In this document: one piece after another, positions 17,765-30,785 of the stretch
Numbering within the stretch: the stretch's first letter is position 1
Layout of the letters: each line of letters starts with the position of its first letter
From: Streptomyces sp. NBC_00094
GTDB lineage: Bacteria; Actinomycetota; Actinomycetes; Streptomycetales; Streptomycetaceae
DNA length: 64,000 bases
Assembly (NCBI RefSeq): GCF_026343125.1
Contig: NZ_JAPEMB010000001.1
Location: forward strand, 434,001 to 498,000
Direction: 5' to 3'
The notes under the pieces: model-generated
Seen by the model: only the letters and a program-made list of their open reading frames with translations
Databases searched by the model: none
What the model was told of the DNA's origin: nothing
Made by a program: the position numbers and the translations under genes

Positions 17765-17951
17765 AGCCGCGATCTTGCCAAATGACTCTGACAGCGGGGC
17801 CCGCAGTCATCTCGGAGCAGCCCTCCGAGCCCACCTGCACTTCCTCGCTCGTCTGCGTCGACGCCCAGAGTGTCGCAGCTTATAAGAACGGCCGGCGAGA
17901 GTCCGCGGTGGCTGTCTGAAGAAGTGGTCGCATGGACGAGATGATCTCGAT

Positions 17952-18722
17952 GTGACTGGTGTGATTACAGCGTCGGAGCCGTCCTGGATAGCTCCGTTCT
18001 CCGGGCTGAGCCCGCGAGTCTTCGGGAAGCTGGTGACGGCACTGCGTGCAGCAGGTGCAGACACGGCCCGAAAGGGTCGACCGTGGAGCCTTTCGTTGGA
18101 GGACCGGGCCTTGCTGGTCACTGCGTACTGGCGCACGAACCTGACTATGCGGCAGCTCGCCCCACTGTTCGGGATCTCGAAGTCGGCAGCGGACCGCATC
18201 ATCGACCACCTGGGGCCGATGCTCGCGCTCCAGCCCCGCAAGCGGTTCGCCAAGGATGCCGTGCTCATCGTGGACGGCACGTTGGTTCCCACCCGTGACC
18301 ACGGCATCGCCGAGCGGTCGAAGAACTATCGGTACTCCACCAACCACCGGGTCGTCATCGACGCCGATACCCGCTTCGTCGTAGCCGTCGGCCGGCCGCT
18401 GCCCGGAAACCGCAACGACTGCAAGGCGTGGGAACTGTCCGGTGCGAAGGCCGCCGTCAGCCAGACGACGGTGATCGCGGACGGTGGATACCGAGGCACC
18501 GGCTTGGTCATCCCGCATCGCCGGGAGCACGGCCAGGTCGAACTCCCGGCCTGGAAGGAGGAGCACAACACCTCCCACCGCAAGGTCCGGGCTCGTGTTG
18601 AGCACGCCTTCGCCCGCATGAAGACCTGGAAGATCCTCCGCGACTGCCGCCTGAAAGGCGATGGCGTCCACCACGCCATGCTCGGCATCGCGCGCCTGCA
18701 CAACCTCACCCTCGCCGGGTAA
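17952..18722 (+). CDS. IS5-family DDE transposase
   Basis: A 256-residue transposase with an N-terminal helix-turn-helix (LTMRQLAPLFGISKSAADRI) and a DDE_Tnp_4 catalytic core: IVDGTLVP (Asp near 108), VIADGGYRG (Asp near 177) and RARVEHAFARMK (Glu near 217). Spacing and motifs place it with IS5-family enzymes of Streptomyces. Length is normal and the frame is intact, so it may be active. It lies 31 bp from the right terminal repeat. GTG start. Confidence 0.92.
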   Translation: MTGVITASEPSWIAPFSGLSPRVFGKLVTALRAAGADTARKGRPWSLSLEDRALLVTAYWRTNLTMRQLAPLFGISKSAADRIIDHLGPMLALQPRKRFAKDAVLIVDGTLVPTRDHGIAERSKNYRYSTNHRVVIDADTRFVVAVGRPLPGNRNDCKAWELSGAKAAVSQTTVIADGGYRGTGLVIPHRREHGQVELPAWKEEHNTSHRKVRARVEHAFARMKTWKILRDCRLKGDGVHHAMLGIARLHNLTLAG

Positions 18723-18753
18723 CAGGCAGACAGGCTGGTCAACCGGCATGCCG

Positions 18754-18773
18754 TAGATCATTTAAGGGACAGC
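18754..18773. repeat. Right terminal inverted repeat of the IS5-like element
   Basis: TAGATCATTTAAGGGACAGC is the reverse complement of the left end except for one base. It lies 31 bp after the transposase stop. Flanking bases (GCTTAG) do not repeat the left flank (GTAAAG). Confidence 0.85.
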
Positions 18774-18831
18774 GCTTAGGGAGTCCAAGACTTCGCCGTG
18801 CTCGAAGGCACCGTCCGGGGACTGTCGTTCG

Positions 18832-19554
18832 TCACAGGCTGCGGATCAGTGCGTCGAGTCGCTGCCACGCCGGGGACGATGCGTTGATCGTGCGCTGGAC
18901 GAGGGCGGGGATGTCGGAGTCCGCATCCAGATGGGGCGGCTCCTCGGAGCCGTAGCGCCTCCGGGTCGCTTCGACGATGCGTTGGGCGAGGTCGTCGATG
19001 CGGGGATCGTAGGGGTCCAGATCGTGCGCGTGGTCGTAGTCGAGGAAGAGCTGCCGCAGCGCCGGGTCGGCCAGGGACGCGGCCTGGTCGTGGAACAGGG
19101 TGATCGCGTGGTTCGGGTACGTGGCGAAGACGAGGATCCACAGGTCGCGTTGCAGTTCCACCCAGCGCGGGGTGAAACCCCAGTCGGCCAGGCGCTCCAG
19201 GTGGGCGGCGACCTCGGCCGACACCGGTGCCAGCTGGCCGGCGGAGAGCCTGCGCAGGCGCTCCTGGGTCGCACGCAGGCCACGGATGCGAACAGTGATT
19301 TCGTCGTCGATCTCACGCAGCGCCTGCTGGAGCTCTTCCTCGGTCGCTGACCTCAGATCTCGGATCCTGGCCAGGGGGACGCCCGCCTCGGCGAGCGTCC
19401 GGATCTTGATGAGGTCGATGACGTCACTCGCGCCGTATCGCCGGTAGCCGGACGCGTCACGGTCGGGCTCGGGAAGCAGTCCCTTGTCGTGGTAGACACG
19501 GATGGTCTTGATCGACACTCCGACGTAGCCGGCCAGCTGCCCGATGGTGATCAC
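18832..19554 (-). CDS. MerR-family transcriptional regulator (paralogue 2)
   Basis: A 240-residue regulator with the MerR winged helix (ITIGQLAGYVGVSIKTIRVYHDKGLL, GYRRYGASDVIDLIKIRTLAEAGVPL), a long dimerisation coil (about 80-120) and a C-terminal domain ending DPYDPRIDDLAQRIVEATRRRYG. The open frame extends upstream, but GTG 19554 fits the family start. It sits at the edge of a MerR-type palindrome (19573-19595) shared with the divergent small gene, so it probably autoregulates. No ligand can be named. The C-terminal domain resembles those of the MerR genes at 5822 and 56180. Confidence 0.88.
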   Translation of the reverse strand: MITIGQLAGYVGVSIKTIRVYHDKGLLPEPDRDASGYRRYGASDVIDLIKIRTLAEAGVPLARIRDLRSATEEELQQALREIDDEITVRIRGLRATQERLRRLSAGQLAPVSAEVAAHLERLADWGFTPRWVELQRDLWILVFATYPNHAITLFHDQAASLADPALRQLFLDYDHAHDLDPYDPRIDDLAQRIVEATRRRYGSEEPPHLDADSDIPALVQRTINASSPAWQRLDALIRSL

Positions 19555-19572
19555 CCGACCATCGTCCCACTT

Positions 19573-19595
19573 GACCTTTCCCCAGGGGCAAGGTC
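19573..19595. promoter_or_regulatory. MerR-type operator between divergent genes
   Basis: GACCTT-T-CCCC-A-GGGG-C-AAGGTC is a near-perfect 23-bp inverted repeat, overlapping a TTGACC -35-like element. It lies 13 bp before the small plus-strand gene and 18 bp before the MerR start. MerR proteins bind such palindromes inside long promoter spacers. Confidence 0.75.
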
Positions 19596-19608
19596 GCACC
19601 ATGGCGTC

Positions 19609-19896
19609 ATGGAGAACACGAACATCGATCGAGAGACCCTGCGCGAGCTGGCCGACGAGGGCAACGAGACCGCTCTGGATCGGCTGGCCGACCTGGCTGA
19701 CAAGGCCGGCGACCTCGAAGAGCTGAGCGAACTGCTGGACGAGGGGTCCCTGCACGCGGGGTTCCTGCTCACCCGGCGGGCGGTTGCCGCCCAAGATCTG
19801 CGGGAGCTGCAGCGGATCTCCGATGCCGGGTATGACGAGGCCGGGGGCGAGCTGGAGCGGCTGTTGAAGGCTTCGGCTGTCGAGCACCGGGGCTGA
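19609..19896 (+). CDS. Small helical-repeat protein, MerR target candidate
   Basis: A 95-residue soluble acidic protein. Residues 8-45 contain a repeated pattern (LRELADEGNETALDRLADLADKAGDLEELSELLDEG), suggesting Sel1/TPR-like paired helices; the rest continues helical with QDLRELQRISDAG. There is no signal peptide, membrane segment or catalytic motif. It is divergent from the MerR gene with the palindromic operator only 13 bp upstream of the ATG, so the transcript must be nearly leaderless. Likely the MerR target; function unknown. Confidence 0.7.
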   Translation: MENTNIDRETLRELADEGNETALDRLADLADKAGDLEELSELLDEGSLHAGFLLTRRAVAAQDLRELQRISDAGYDEAGGELERLLKASAVEHRG

Positions 19897-19910
19897 CCTG
19901 CGCATCGGTG

Positions 19911-20063
19911 TCAGGTGGCAGCCAGGCGCGGGAAGAACGGCGGGGATCTGTCAGCCATCCGCATCGACGAGGACTGCCTGGCGATCTCCGCGTACGCGGG
20001 GCCGCCGGCCAGTCCCAGCGCGATCTGCTGACGTTCGGGCTGAGTGAGTCCGCCTCCCGGCAT
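19911..20063 (-). pseudogene. Remnant of HTH_38-type exporter regulator
   Basis: The frame starts MPGGGLTQPERQQIALGLAG, then PAYAEIAR, matching the N-terminus of the two intact regulators at 31722 and 54060 (MPGDRLTLQDRRQI, TYAAIGRR). It then diverges and stops after about 50 residues. The winged-helix part is missing. Its position, divergent from the Drr-type exporter genes, is the same as in the two intact modules, so this is what is left of the module 1 regulator. Confidence 0.65.
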
Positions 20064-20114
20064 CACGGTCGCCTTCGGCCTCCGTGGCGCCGCGAGCATA
20101 GCGTTCACCGGCAG

Positions 20115-20172
20115 TTCATTGCAACGAAACGAGGGAGGGTCGTTGCGTTAGATTCAGAACCGTTGCAATGAA
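20115..20172. promoter_or_regulatory. TTGCAACG-type inverted repeat, module 1
   Basis: TTCATTGCAACG (20115-20126) and CGTTGCAATGAA (20161-20172) form a perfect 12-bp inverted repeat 34 bp apart, with extra GTTGCGT and CGCAACT elements around them. The core GCAACG/CGTTGC is the same as in the operators at 32490 and 54000. The surrounding 19897-20307 gap is AT-rich for this genome and holds only the regulator remnant and this site. Confidence 0.6.
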
Positions 20173-20307
20173 ATCTCGCAACTGACCTGCAATTATGGCT
20201 ATTTCACGCAACTGGAGGCTTGCCGGTTCATTGAACGCAACGTAGCTTTTCCTTCATCGGAAACAGCGAGGCGAAGAAGCGCCCGCTACAGACGAAGGAG
20301 GAGCACC

Positions 20308-20973
20308 ATGCAGAAGTTCGGCACAGCCGCCGCGATCGTCACCGTCCTCGCCGTCCCCGCGGGACGCATCCGGCTCATCGCCGCCGACCGGGCCGACACC
20401 ACGGTCGAGATCCTGCCCGCCGACCCGTCCAAGAGCCGCGACGTGAAGACGGCCGAGCAGACCGAAGTCGCCTACGCCGACGGTGTCCTGCGGATCGAAG
20501 TCCCGAAGACGAAGAACGGGATCTTCGGAAACACCGGATCCATCGAGGTGACGGTCCAGCTGCCCGCCGGCTCCCGCGTCGAGGCCGAGGCCGCCGCCAC
20601 CGAACTCCGCGGCGTCGGACGGCTCGGCGACGTGAGCTTCGAGGGCGCCTACGGCCAGATCAAGATCGACGAGGCCGCGAGCCTCCGCCTCACCGCGACC
20701 GACGGCGACGTCGAGGTCGGCCGGCTGGCCGGCTCCGCGGAGATCAGCACCGCGCGGGGCGACATCCGCATCGCCGAGGCGGTGGGTGGCACGGTCACCC
20801 TGAGCACCCAGAAGGGCGACATCTCGGTCGGCGCCGCCGCCGGCGTCTCCGCCTCCCTGGACGCCGGCACCGCCTACGGCCACATCAGCAACGCCCTCAA
20901 GAACGACGGCACCCCCGGTCTGAGCATCCAGGCCACCGCCGCGTACGGCGACATCACCGCCCGCAGCCTCTGA
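20308..20973 (+). CDS. DUF4097-family beta-repeat protein
   Basis: A 221-residue protein made mostly of repeated short beta strands (SRVEAEAAATELRGVG, ASLRLTATDGDVEVG, GSAEISTARGDIRIAE, GTVTLSTQKGDISVG), the right-handed beta-helix-like pattern of DUF4097 adhesin-type proteins. It has a weak hydrophobic N-terminus but no clear signal peptide cleavage. Strong AAGGAGGAGCACC ribosome site. It is the first gene of the transcript leading into the Drr-type exporter; this family is commonly placed beside DrrA/DrrB pairs in actinomycetes, with no known mechanism. Confidence 0.85.
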   Translation: MQKFGTAAAIVTVLAVPAGRIRLIAADRADTTVEILPADPSKSRDVKTAEQTEVAYADGVLRIEVPKTKNGIFGNTGSIEVTVQLPAGSRVEAEAAATELRGVGRLGDVSFEGAYGQIKIDEAASLRLTATDGDVEVGRLAGSAEISTARGDIRIAEAVGGTVTLSTQKGDISVGAAAGVSASLDAGTAYGHISNALKNDGTPGLSIQATAAYGDITARSL

Positions 20974-21027
20974 CCCGCAACTCCTGACCCGCAGTCCCCG
21001 ACCGTCAGCCTCTGAGGAGAGCTCATC

Positions 21028-21980
<953 letters not shown>

Positions 21981-21984
<4 letters not shown>

Positions 21985-22766
21985 GCTCGCTGTCCCTCGC
22001 CGCCCGCGACACGTCCACGATGCTGCGCCGCAACCTCCTGCACGCCCGGCGCTACCCCTCCCTCACTCTGAACCTCCTGCTCACGCCGATCATGCTGCTC
22101 CTGCTCTTCGTCTACATCTTCGGCGACACGATGAGCGCCGGCATCGGCGGCGGCGACCGTTCCGACTACATCGCCTACCTGGTCCCCGGCCTGCTGCTGA
22201 TGACGATCGGCTCCACCACGATCGGCACCGCGGTCTCCGTCTCCACCGACATGACCGAGGGCATCATCGCCCGCTTCCGCACCATGGCCATCCACCGCGG
22301 CTCCGTCATCACCGGCCACGTCATCGGCAGCGTCCTGCAGTCCGTCATCAGCGTCGTCCTCGTCGGCGCCGTCGGCGTCGCAATCGGCTTCCGCTCCACC
22401 GACGCCACCGCCCTGGAATGGCTCGCCGCCTTCGGACTCCTCACCCTCTTCGCCCTGGCCCTCACCTGGATCGCCGTCGGCATGGGCATGGTCAGCCCGA
22501 ACGCCGAGGCCGCCAGCAACAACGCGATGCCGCTGATCTTCCTCCCGCTGATCTCCAGCACCTTCGTCCCCGTCGACCAGATGCCCGGCTGGTTCCAGCC
22601 CATCGCCCAGTACCAGCCCTTCACCCCCGCCATCGAAACCCTCCGCGGCCTGCTCCTGGGCACCGAGATCGGCCACAACGGCTGGCTCGCCGTCGCCTGG
22701 TGCCTCGGCCTCGCCGCCCTCGGCTACTTCTGGTCCAAGGCGGTGTTCAACCGCGACCCCAAGTAG
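21981..22766 (+). CDS. DrrB-type ABC-2 exporter permease (module 1)
   Basis: A 261-residue ABC-2 type permease with six membrane segments. The family signatures DMTEGIIARFRTMAIHRGSV and PLISSTFVPVDQMPGWFQPIAQYQPFTP are present. ATGA overlap with the ATPase gene implies coupled translation. It is more divergent from the other two DrrB copies in this window than those are from each other. Confidence 0.92.
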
Positions 22767-22886
22767 GAGCCGTGAACACGCGGGCCACCACTCGCAACGC
22801 GTCCCACCCGAGGGCGGTGTACCCCCGACACCACGTCGGCGTACGCCGCCCCGTCCGCGTCCTCGGCCCCCGCAAGTCCACCGGCA

Positions 22887-25430
22887 TCAGGTGGTCGCGC
22901 CGGCCGCGAGGTCCGGAACGGACGGCGGGGCCCCGGCGGCCATCCGCAGCGTGACCGTCATGGTCAGCCCGCCTCCGGGGGTGTCCTCCGCCGTGACCGT
23001 GCCTCCCATCGCCTCCACGAAGCCCCGCGCCACCGCCAGGCCGAGACCGACGCCCTCACCCCGCGGGGCGTCGCCGTACCGCTGGAAAGCGCCGAAAATG
23101 CGGTCCTTGGCTTCGTCGGGGACGCCGGGGCCGCGGTCGACGACTCGTAGTTCAACTCGGTCGGCCAGGGCGCTCGCCGAGACGAGGACGGGTTGCCCGG
23201 GCGGGCTGTACTTGACGGCGTTCTCGACGACGTTGGCGACCGCCCGTTCCAGCAGGCCGCGGTCGACCGCCACCATCGGGAGCGTCTCGGGGATGTCGAG
23301 TTCCACGCTGTCCTCGGGGACTCCGAGCAGGGCCATCGGGACGACCTCGTCGAGGTCGGTCTCCCGGATGACGGCGGTGACGGTCCCGGTCTCCAGGCGG
23401 GAGACATCCAGCAGGTTGCCGACGAGGTGGTCGAGGCGGTCGGCGCCGTCCTCGATGCCTTCGAGGAGTTCGGCCCGGTCGTCGTCCGACCACTCGACAT
23501 CGTCGGAGCGCAGCGACGAGACCGACGCCTTGATGCCGGCGAGCGGTGTTCGCAGGTCGTGGCTGACGGCCGCGAGAAGCGACGTACGGATCTTGTTGCC
23601 CTCCGCGAGCTTCCGGGCCTCCTCCGCCTCGCCGACGAGCCGCTGCCGATCGAGGACGACCGCGGCCTGGGCGGCGAAGGCGCCGAGCACGCGCCGGTCC
23701 TCGGCTGGCAACACCCGGCCGGACAGGGCAAGGGCCAGGTGGTCACCGACGGGCATGTCCACATCCGCGTCCTCCGGGCGATCAGCCGGTCGGTGGCCGA
23801 CGACGGCCACGCAGGACCACGGCTCCGTCTCCTCGGGACGTTCCAGGAGCGCGACCGACTCCATGGAGAAGGTCTCCCGGACACGTTCGAGGAGCGCTTC
23901 GAGCGTCGTCTCGCCCCGCAGGACGCTCCCGGCGAGGAAGGACAGGGTCTCCGACTCGGCCCGCAGGCGGGCGGCCTGGTGCGTCCGGCGCGCGGCCAGG
24001 TCCACGACCGAGGCCACCGAGATCGCCACCCCCACGAAGATCGCCAGGGCGACGATGTTGCGCGGGTCGGCGATGGTGAGCTGGTGTATCGGCGGGGTGA
24101 AGAACCAGTTCAGGAGCAGCGATCCGAAGGCCGCGGAGGCCAGGGCCGGCTTGAGCCCGCCCAGGAGCGCTGCCGCGACAGTAAGCGTGAGGTAGAGCAG
24201 GACGTCGTTGGCCAGTCCCACGTCGGGGGCGGCGGTGCTGAGGAGCAGAGTGAGCAGGGCCGGGCCGGCCAGGCCGACGAGCCAACCCCAGATGGTCCGT
24301 GACCGGCCGAGCCGGGCGCCCCCGGGACCGGGCAGCCGGCGGCCCTTCGCCGCCTCGTCGTGGGTGACGATGTGGACATCGAGGTCGGGCCCGGATTCGC
24401 GGGCGACCGTCCCGCTGACACCGGGGCCGAAGAGGTACTGCCAGGAACGGCGCCGGCTCACGCCGAGCACGATCTGGGTGGCGTTCACCCCGCGCGCGAA
24501 TTCGAGCAGCCCCGCGGAGACGTCGTCACCGACGACATGGTGGAAGGTGCCGCCCAGATCCTCGACGAGGGTCCGCTGGACCGCCAGCTCCTTCGGGGAG
24601 GCTGAGGTCAGACCGTCGCTGCGCGAAATGTAGACGGCGAGGACCTCGCCACCCGCGCCCTTCTCGGCCAGCCGTACCGCGCGGCGTATCAAGGTCCGTC
24701 CCTCCGGGCCGCCGGTGAGGCCGACGACGATCCGCTCGCGGGATCCCCAGATCTTCGAGACGCGGTGCTCGGTCCGGTACTCCTGGAGGTACTCGTCGAC
24801 CCGATCGGCCGTCCACAGCAGGGCCAGCTCACGCAGGGCAGTGAGGTTGCCGGGGCGGAAGTAGTTGGAGAGGGCCGCGTCGACCTTGTCCGACTTGTAG
24901 ATGTTGCCGTGCGCCATGCGGCGGCGCAGCGCCTGGGGCGACATGTCGACCAGCTCGATCTGGTCGGCGCGCCGGACGATCTCGTCCGGGACGGTCTCCT
25001 TCTGCCGGATACCCGTGATGGCCTCGACGACGTCCCCGAGGGACTCCAGGTGCTGGATGTTGACCGTCGACACGACGTCGATACCAGCCGCGAGCAGCTC
25101 CTCGACGTCCTGCCAGCGCTTGGCGTTCCGCGAGCCCGGCACGTTCGTGTGCGGCAGTTCGTCGACGAGCGCGACGGCGGGCCGCCGGGCCAGGACGGCG
25201 TCCACGTCCATTTCCGTGAAGGAGGTGCCGCGGTACTCGATCGTCCGGCGCGGAATCATCTCCAGGCCGTGCAGCATGACCTCGGTCCGGGGCCGGTTGT
25301 GGTGCTCCACGAACGCGACGACACAGTCCGTGCCGCGCTCGACGCGCCGGTGCCCCTCGGAGAGCATGGAGTACGTCTTGCCGACTCCCGGCGCCGCTCC
25401 CAGGTAGATGCGCAGCTTTCCGCGTCCCAT
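22887..25430 (-). CDS. kdpD: Potassium sensor histidine kinase KdpD
   Basis: An 847-residue KdpD of normal domain order. The N-terminal KdpD domain has Walker A GAAPGVGKT near residue 10 and VDELPHTNVPG, then comes a universal-stress-like domain (about 250-370), four membrane helices (about 400-490), a GAF-like section, the H-box AVSHDLRTPLAGIK (His near 624) and a complete HATPase. It senses low potassium or ionic state and phosphorylates KdpE. The last gene of the kdpFABC-kdpED operon, starting 14 nt after kdpE. A second KdpD is encoded at 34745-37291. Confidence 0.96.
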   Translation of the reverse strand: MGRGKLRIYLGAAPGVGKTYSMLSEGHRRVERGTDCVVAFVEHHNRPRTEVMLHGLEMIPRRTIEYRGTSFTEMDVDAVLARRPAVALVDELPHTNVPGSRNAKRWQDVEELLAAGIDVVSTVNIQHLESLGDVVEAITGIRQKETVPDEIVRRADQIELVDMSPQALRRRMAHGNIYKSDKVDAALSNYFRPGNLTALRELALLWTADRVDEYLQEYRTEHRVSKIWGSRERIVVGLTGGPEGRTLIRRAVRLAEKGAGGEVLAVYISRSDGLTSASPKELAVQRTLVEDLGGTFHHVVGDDVSAGLLEFARGVNATQIVLGVSRRRSWQYLFGPGVSGTVARESGPDLDVHIVTHDEAAKGRRLPGPGGARLGRSRTIWGWLVGLAGPALLTLLLSTAAPDVGLANDVLLYLTLTVAAALLGGLKPALASAAFGSLLLNWFFTPPIHQLTIADPRNIVALAIFVGVAISVASVVDLAARRTHQAARLRAESETLSFLAGSVLRGETTLEALLERVRETFSMESVALLERPEETEPWSCVAVVGHRPADRPEDADVDMPVGDHLALALSGRVLPAEDRRVLGAFAAQAAVVLDRQRLVGEAEEARKLAEGNKIRTSLLAAVSHDLRTPLAGIKASVSSLRSDDVEWSDDDRAELLEGIEDGADRLDHLVGNLLDVSRLETGTVTAVIRETDLDEVVPMALLGVPEDSVELDIPETLPMVAVDRGLLERAVANVVENAVKYSPPGQPVLVSASALADRVELRVVDRGPGVPDEAKDRIFGAFQRYGDAPRGEGVGLGLAVARGFVEAMGGTVTAEDTPGGGLTMTVTLRMAAGAPPSVPDLAAGATT

Positions 25431-25444
25431 GTACTGCGTCTCTC

Positions 25445-26134
<690 letters not shown>

Positions 26135-26250
26135 CGGCGTGCTGCCTTCCTCTTGTACGTGCGGTTCGTGTAGTCCAACGTGCTGCGGGAGCCGACGGGC
26201 CCGTGTCGTTCCCGGGGTCCGCCGGCTCCCATGCCGCTTCGATAAGGCCA

Positions 26251-26916
26251 TCAGCCCTTGGTCAATTCCTTGAGTGCGATGTTGAGCTGGAGGACGTTGA
26301 CGCGGGGCTCGCCGATGAAACCGAGGATGCGGTCGTCGGTGTGGTCGGCGACGAGCTTCTCCACCGCCGCGACGTCCAGCTTGTTCACCTCGGCGATCCG
26401 GTGGACCTGGATGGCCGCGTACTCCGGGGAGATGTGCGGGTCCAGGCCGGAGCCGGAGGAGGTGACCGCGTCGGCGGGCACGTCGGAGGGCTTGACGGTG
26501 TAGCCGTTCACCGAGTTGTCCTTGACCACGGCGGCCTTGGCGTCCTTGACCCAGGTGATCAGGTCCTCGTTGTCGCCGGAGCGGTTGGTCGCGCCGGAGA
26601 GGATGATCGAGTACTGGGTGTTGACGCTGTTGGAGCCCAGGCCGTTCGACGGGCGCGGCTGGAACCACTTCAGGTCCGGCGCCGCGGTCTCCTCCCCGTC
26701 CTTGAGGGGGAGGTTGTAGGTCTGGCCGATGAGTTCGGAGCCGACGACCTTGCCGTCCGCCTTGATCTCGGAGCCGTTCGCCTTGCCGGGGAAGGCCACT
26801 TGGGCGATCCCGGTGACGGCGAGCGGGTAGAGGACGCCGGTGATCACGGTCAGGACGAGGAGGGCGCGCAGGCCTGCCCAGAGCACGCGGCCGGTGTTCG
26901 CTGCTGAATTGTTCAT
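26251..26916 (-). CDS. kdpC: Potassium-transporting ATPase subunit KdpC
   Basis: A 221-residue subunit with one N-terminal membrane anchor (LRALLVLTVITGVLYPLAVTG) and a periplasmic-side domain with SGSGLDPHISPEYAAIQVHRIA, the family signature. It stabilises the KdpFABC complex and helps couple ATP use to K+ capture. Starts 6 nt after the kdpB stop. A 116-nt gap separates it from kdpE. Confidence 0.96.
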   Translation of the reverse strand: MNNSAANTGRVLWAGLRALLVLTVITGVLYPLAVTGIAQVAFPGKANGSEIKADGKVVGSELIGQTYNLPLKDGEETAAPDLKWFQPRPSNGLGSNSVNTQYSIILSGATNRSGDNEDLITWVKDAKAAVVKDNSVNGYTVKPSDVPADAVTSSGSGLDPHISPEYAAIQVHRIAEVNKLDVAAVEKLVADHTDDRILGFIGEPRVNVLQLNIALKELTKG

Positions 26917-26922
26917 CGCTGG

Positions 26923-29021
<2,099 letters not shown>

Positions 29022-29025
<4 letters not shown>

Positions 29026-30686
29026 GCTGCGAGCCCTTCGGCGAGCGGTCCCAGCGCGAGGGCCGGGAAGTAGGTGAGACCGGCGATGATCATGATCGTG
29101 CCGACCAGGAGGCCGGTGAAGAGCGGCTTCTCGGTCCGCAGGGTGCCCGCGGTCTCGGGCACCGGCGTCTGTTCGGCGAGCGAGCCGGCCAGGGCGAGCA
29201 CGAACACCATCGGCAGGAACCGGCCCAGCAGCATCGCGATGCCGATGGTCGAGTTGAACCACTGCGTGTCGGCGTTCAGGCCGGCGAAGGCCGAGCCGTT
29301 GTTGTTGGCACCCGAGGTGTAGGCGTAGAGGATCTCGGAGAAGCCGTGCGCGCCGGAGTTCGTCATCGAGTCGCCCGGCGTCGGCAGGGCCATCGCCACC
29401 GCCGTGAAGCAGAGCACCAGCGCCGGGGTGACGAGGATGTAGCAGGCCGCGAACTTGATCTCACGGGTGCCGATCTTCTTGCCCAGGTACTCGGGCGTGC
29501 GGCCGACCATCAGACCGGCGAGGAACACCGCGATGACCGCCATGATCAACATGCCGTAGAGGCCGGAGCCGACGCCGCCGGGCGCGATCTCGCCGAGCTG
29601 CATGCCCAGCATGGTGATGCCGCCGCCGAAGCCGGTGTTCGAGGAGTGGAAGGAGTTCACCGCACCGGTCGACGTCAGTGTGGTGGCGACCGAGAAGATC
29701 GCCGACGCGCTGATGCCGAAGCGGGTCTCCTTGCCCTCCATCGCGCCGCCGGCCAGTTCGAACGCCGGGCCCTTGCCCGCGAATTCGGTCCACAGCATCA
29801 GGCCGGTGAAGACGAGCCAGATCGTCGCCATCGTGCCGAGGATCGCGTAACCCTGCTTGAGCGAACCGACCATGCGGCCGAAGGTGCGGGTGAGCGCGAA
29901 GGGGATGACGAGGATCAGGTAGATCTCGAAGAGGTTGGAGAGCCCGTTGGGGTTCTCGAAGGGGTGGGCCGAGTTGGCGTTGAAGTAACCGCCGCCGTTC
30001 GTGCCCAGCTCCTTGATGACCTCCTGCGAGGCCACCGCCCCGCCGTTCCACTGCTGGCTGCTCCCCATGAACTGGCCGACCTCGTGGATGCCGGCGAAGT
30101 TCTGGATCGCGCCGCAGGCGACAAGCACCAGCGCACCGATCACCGAGATCGGCAGCAGGATGCGGACGACACCACGGACCAGGTCGGACCAGAAGTTGCC
30201 CAGCTCACCAGTACGAGACCGGGCGAAGCCCCGTACGAGGGCGACCGCCACGGCGATGCCCACCGCCGCCGACACGAAGTTCTGCACCGCGAGGCCGCCG
30301 GTCTGCACGACGTGGCCCATGGCCTGCTCGCCGTAGTACGACTGCCAGTTGGTGTTGGCGACGAAGGACGCGGCCGTGTTGAAGGCCTGGTCCGGGTCGA
30401 TCGAGACGAAGCCGAGCGAGCCGGGCAGCGAACCCTGCACCCGCTGAAGCAGGTAGAGGAAGAGAACGCTCACAGCGGAGAACGCGAGGACACCGCGCAG
30501 GTAAGCAGGCCAGCGCATCTCCGTGTCCGGGTTGGCGCCGATGCCCTTGTAGATCCACTTCTCGACCCGCAGGTGCTTCTCCGAGGAGTACACCCGGGCC
30601 ATGTGGTCGCCCAGCGGGCGGTACGAGAGGCCCAGCGCGACGATCAGCGCGAGGAGCTGGAGAACCCCAGCAAGAACAGGACTCAT
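29022..30686 (-). CDS. kdpA: Potassium-transporting ATPase subunit KdpA
   Basis: A 554-residue potassium-translocating subunit of the K+ transporter superfamily, with about ten membrane helices. Selectivity-type loops with conserved glycines ([49 protein letters not shown]) are intact. It forms the high-affinity K+ entry path of KdpFABC. Starts 9 nt after kdpF. Confidence 0.97.
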
Positions 30687-30695
30687 GGTCGTGCC

Positions 30696-30785
30696 TCAGA
30701 ACCTCTCCGGCTTGACGAGGGCGAGGACGAGATAGCCGAGGAGACCGGCGGCCACCAGCAGACCGATGATGTTTTCGGCACTCAC
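30696..30785 (-). CDS. kdpF: Potassium-transporting ATPase subunit KdpF
   Basis: A 29-residue single-helix peptide (VSAENIIGLLVAAGLLGYLV, then ALVKPERF), matching KdpF in length and in the terminal KPERF. It stabilises the Kdp complex in the membrane. GTG start overlapping the TGA of the preceding 27-residue ORF, so translation is coupled. Confidence 0.93.
   Translation of the reverse strand: MSAENIIGLLVAAGLLGYLVLALVKPERF

Larger units (their letters stand above)
16704..18773. mobile_element. IS5-like insertion sequence with cargo gene (2,070 bp)
   Basis: The element is bounded by 20-bp terminal inverted repeats at 16704-16723 and 18754-18773 (GCTGTCCC-G/T-TAAATGATCTA), matching at 19 of 20 positions. 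It encodes an IS5-type DDE transposase on the plus strand and, on the minus strand, a 347-residue gene unrelated to transposition. It interrupts the integrase gene at 16703/16704. No clear target duplication is visible, and the distal part of the integrase is missing, so a deletion probably followed insertion. Confidence 0.85.

Noticed and set aside
16690..18785. Target-site duplication around the IS5-like element
   Set aside because: Flanks GTAAAG (left) and GCTTAG (right) do not form a direct repeat, and the distal integrase sequence is absent, so a deletion probably removed it.
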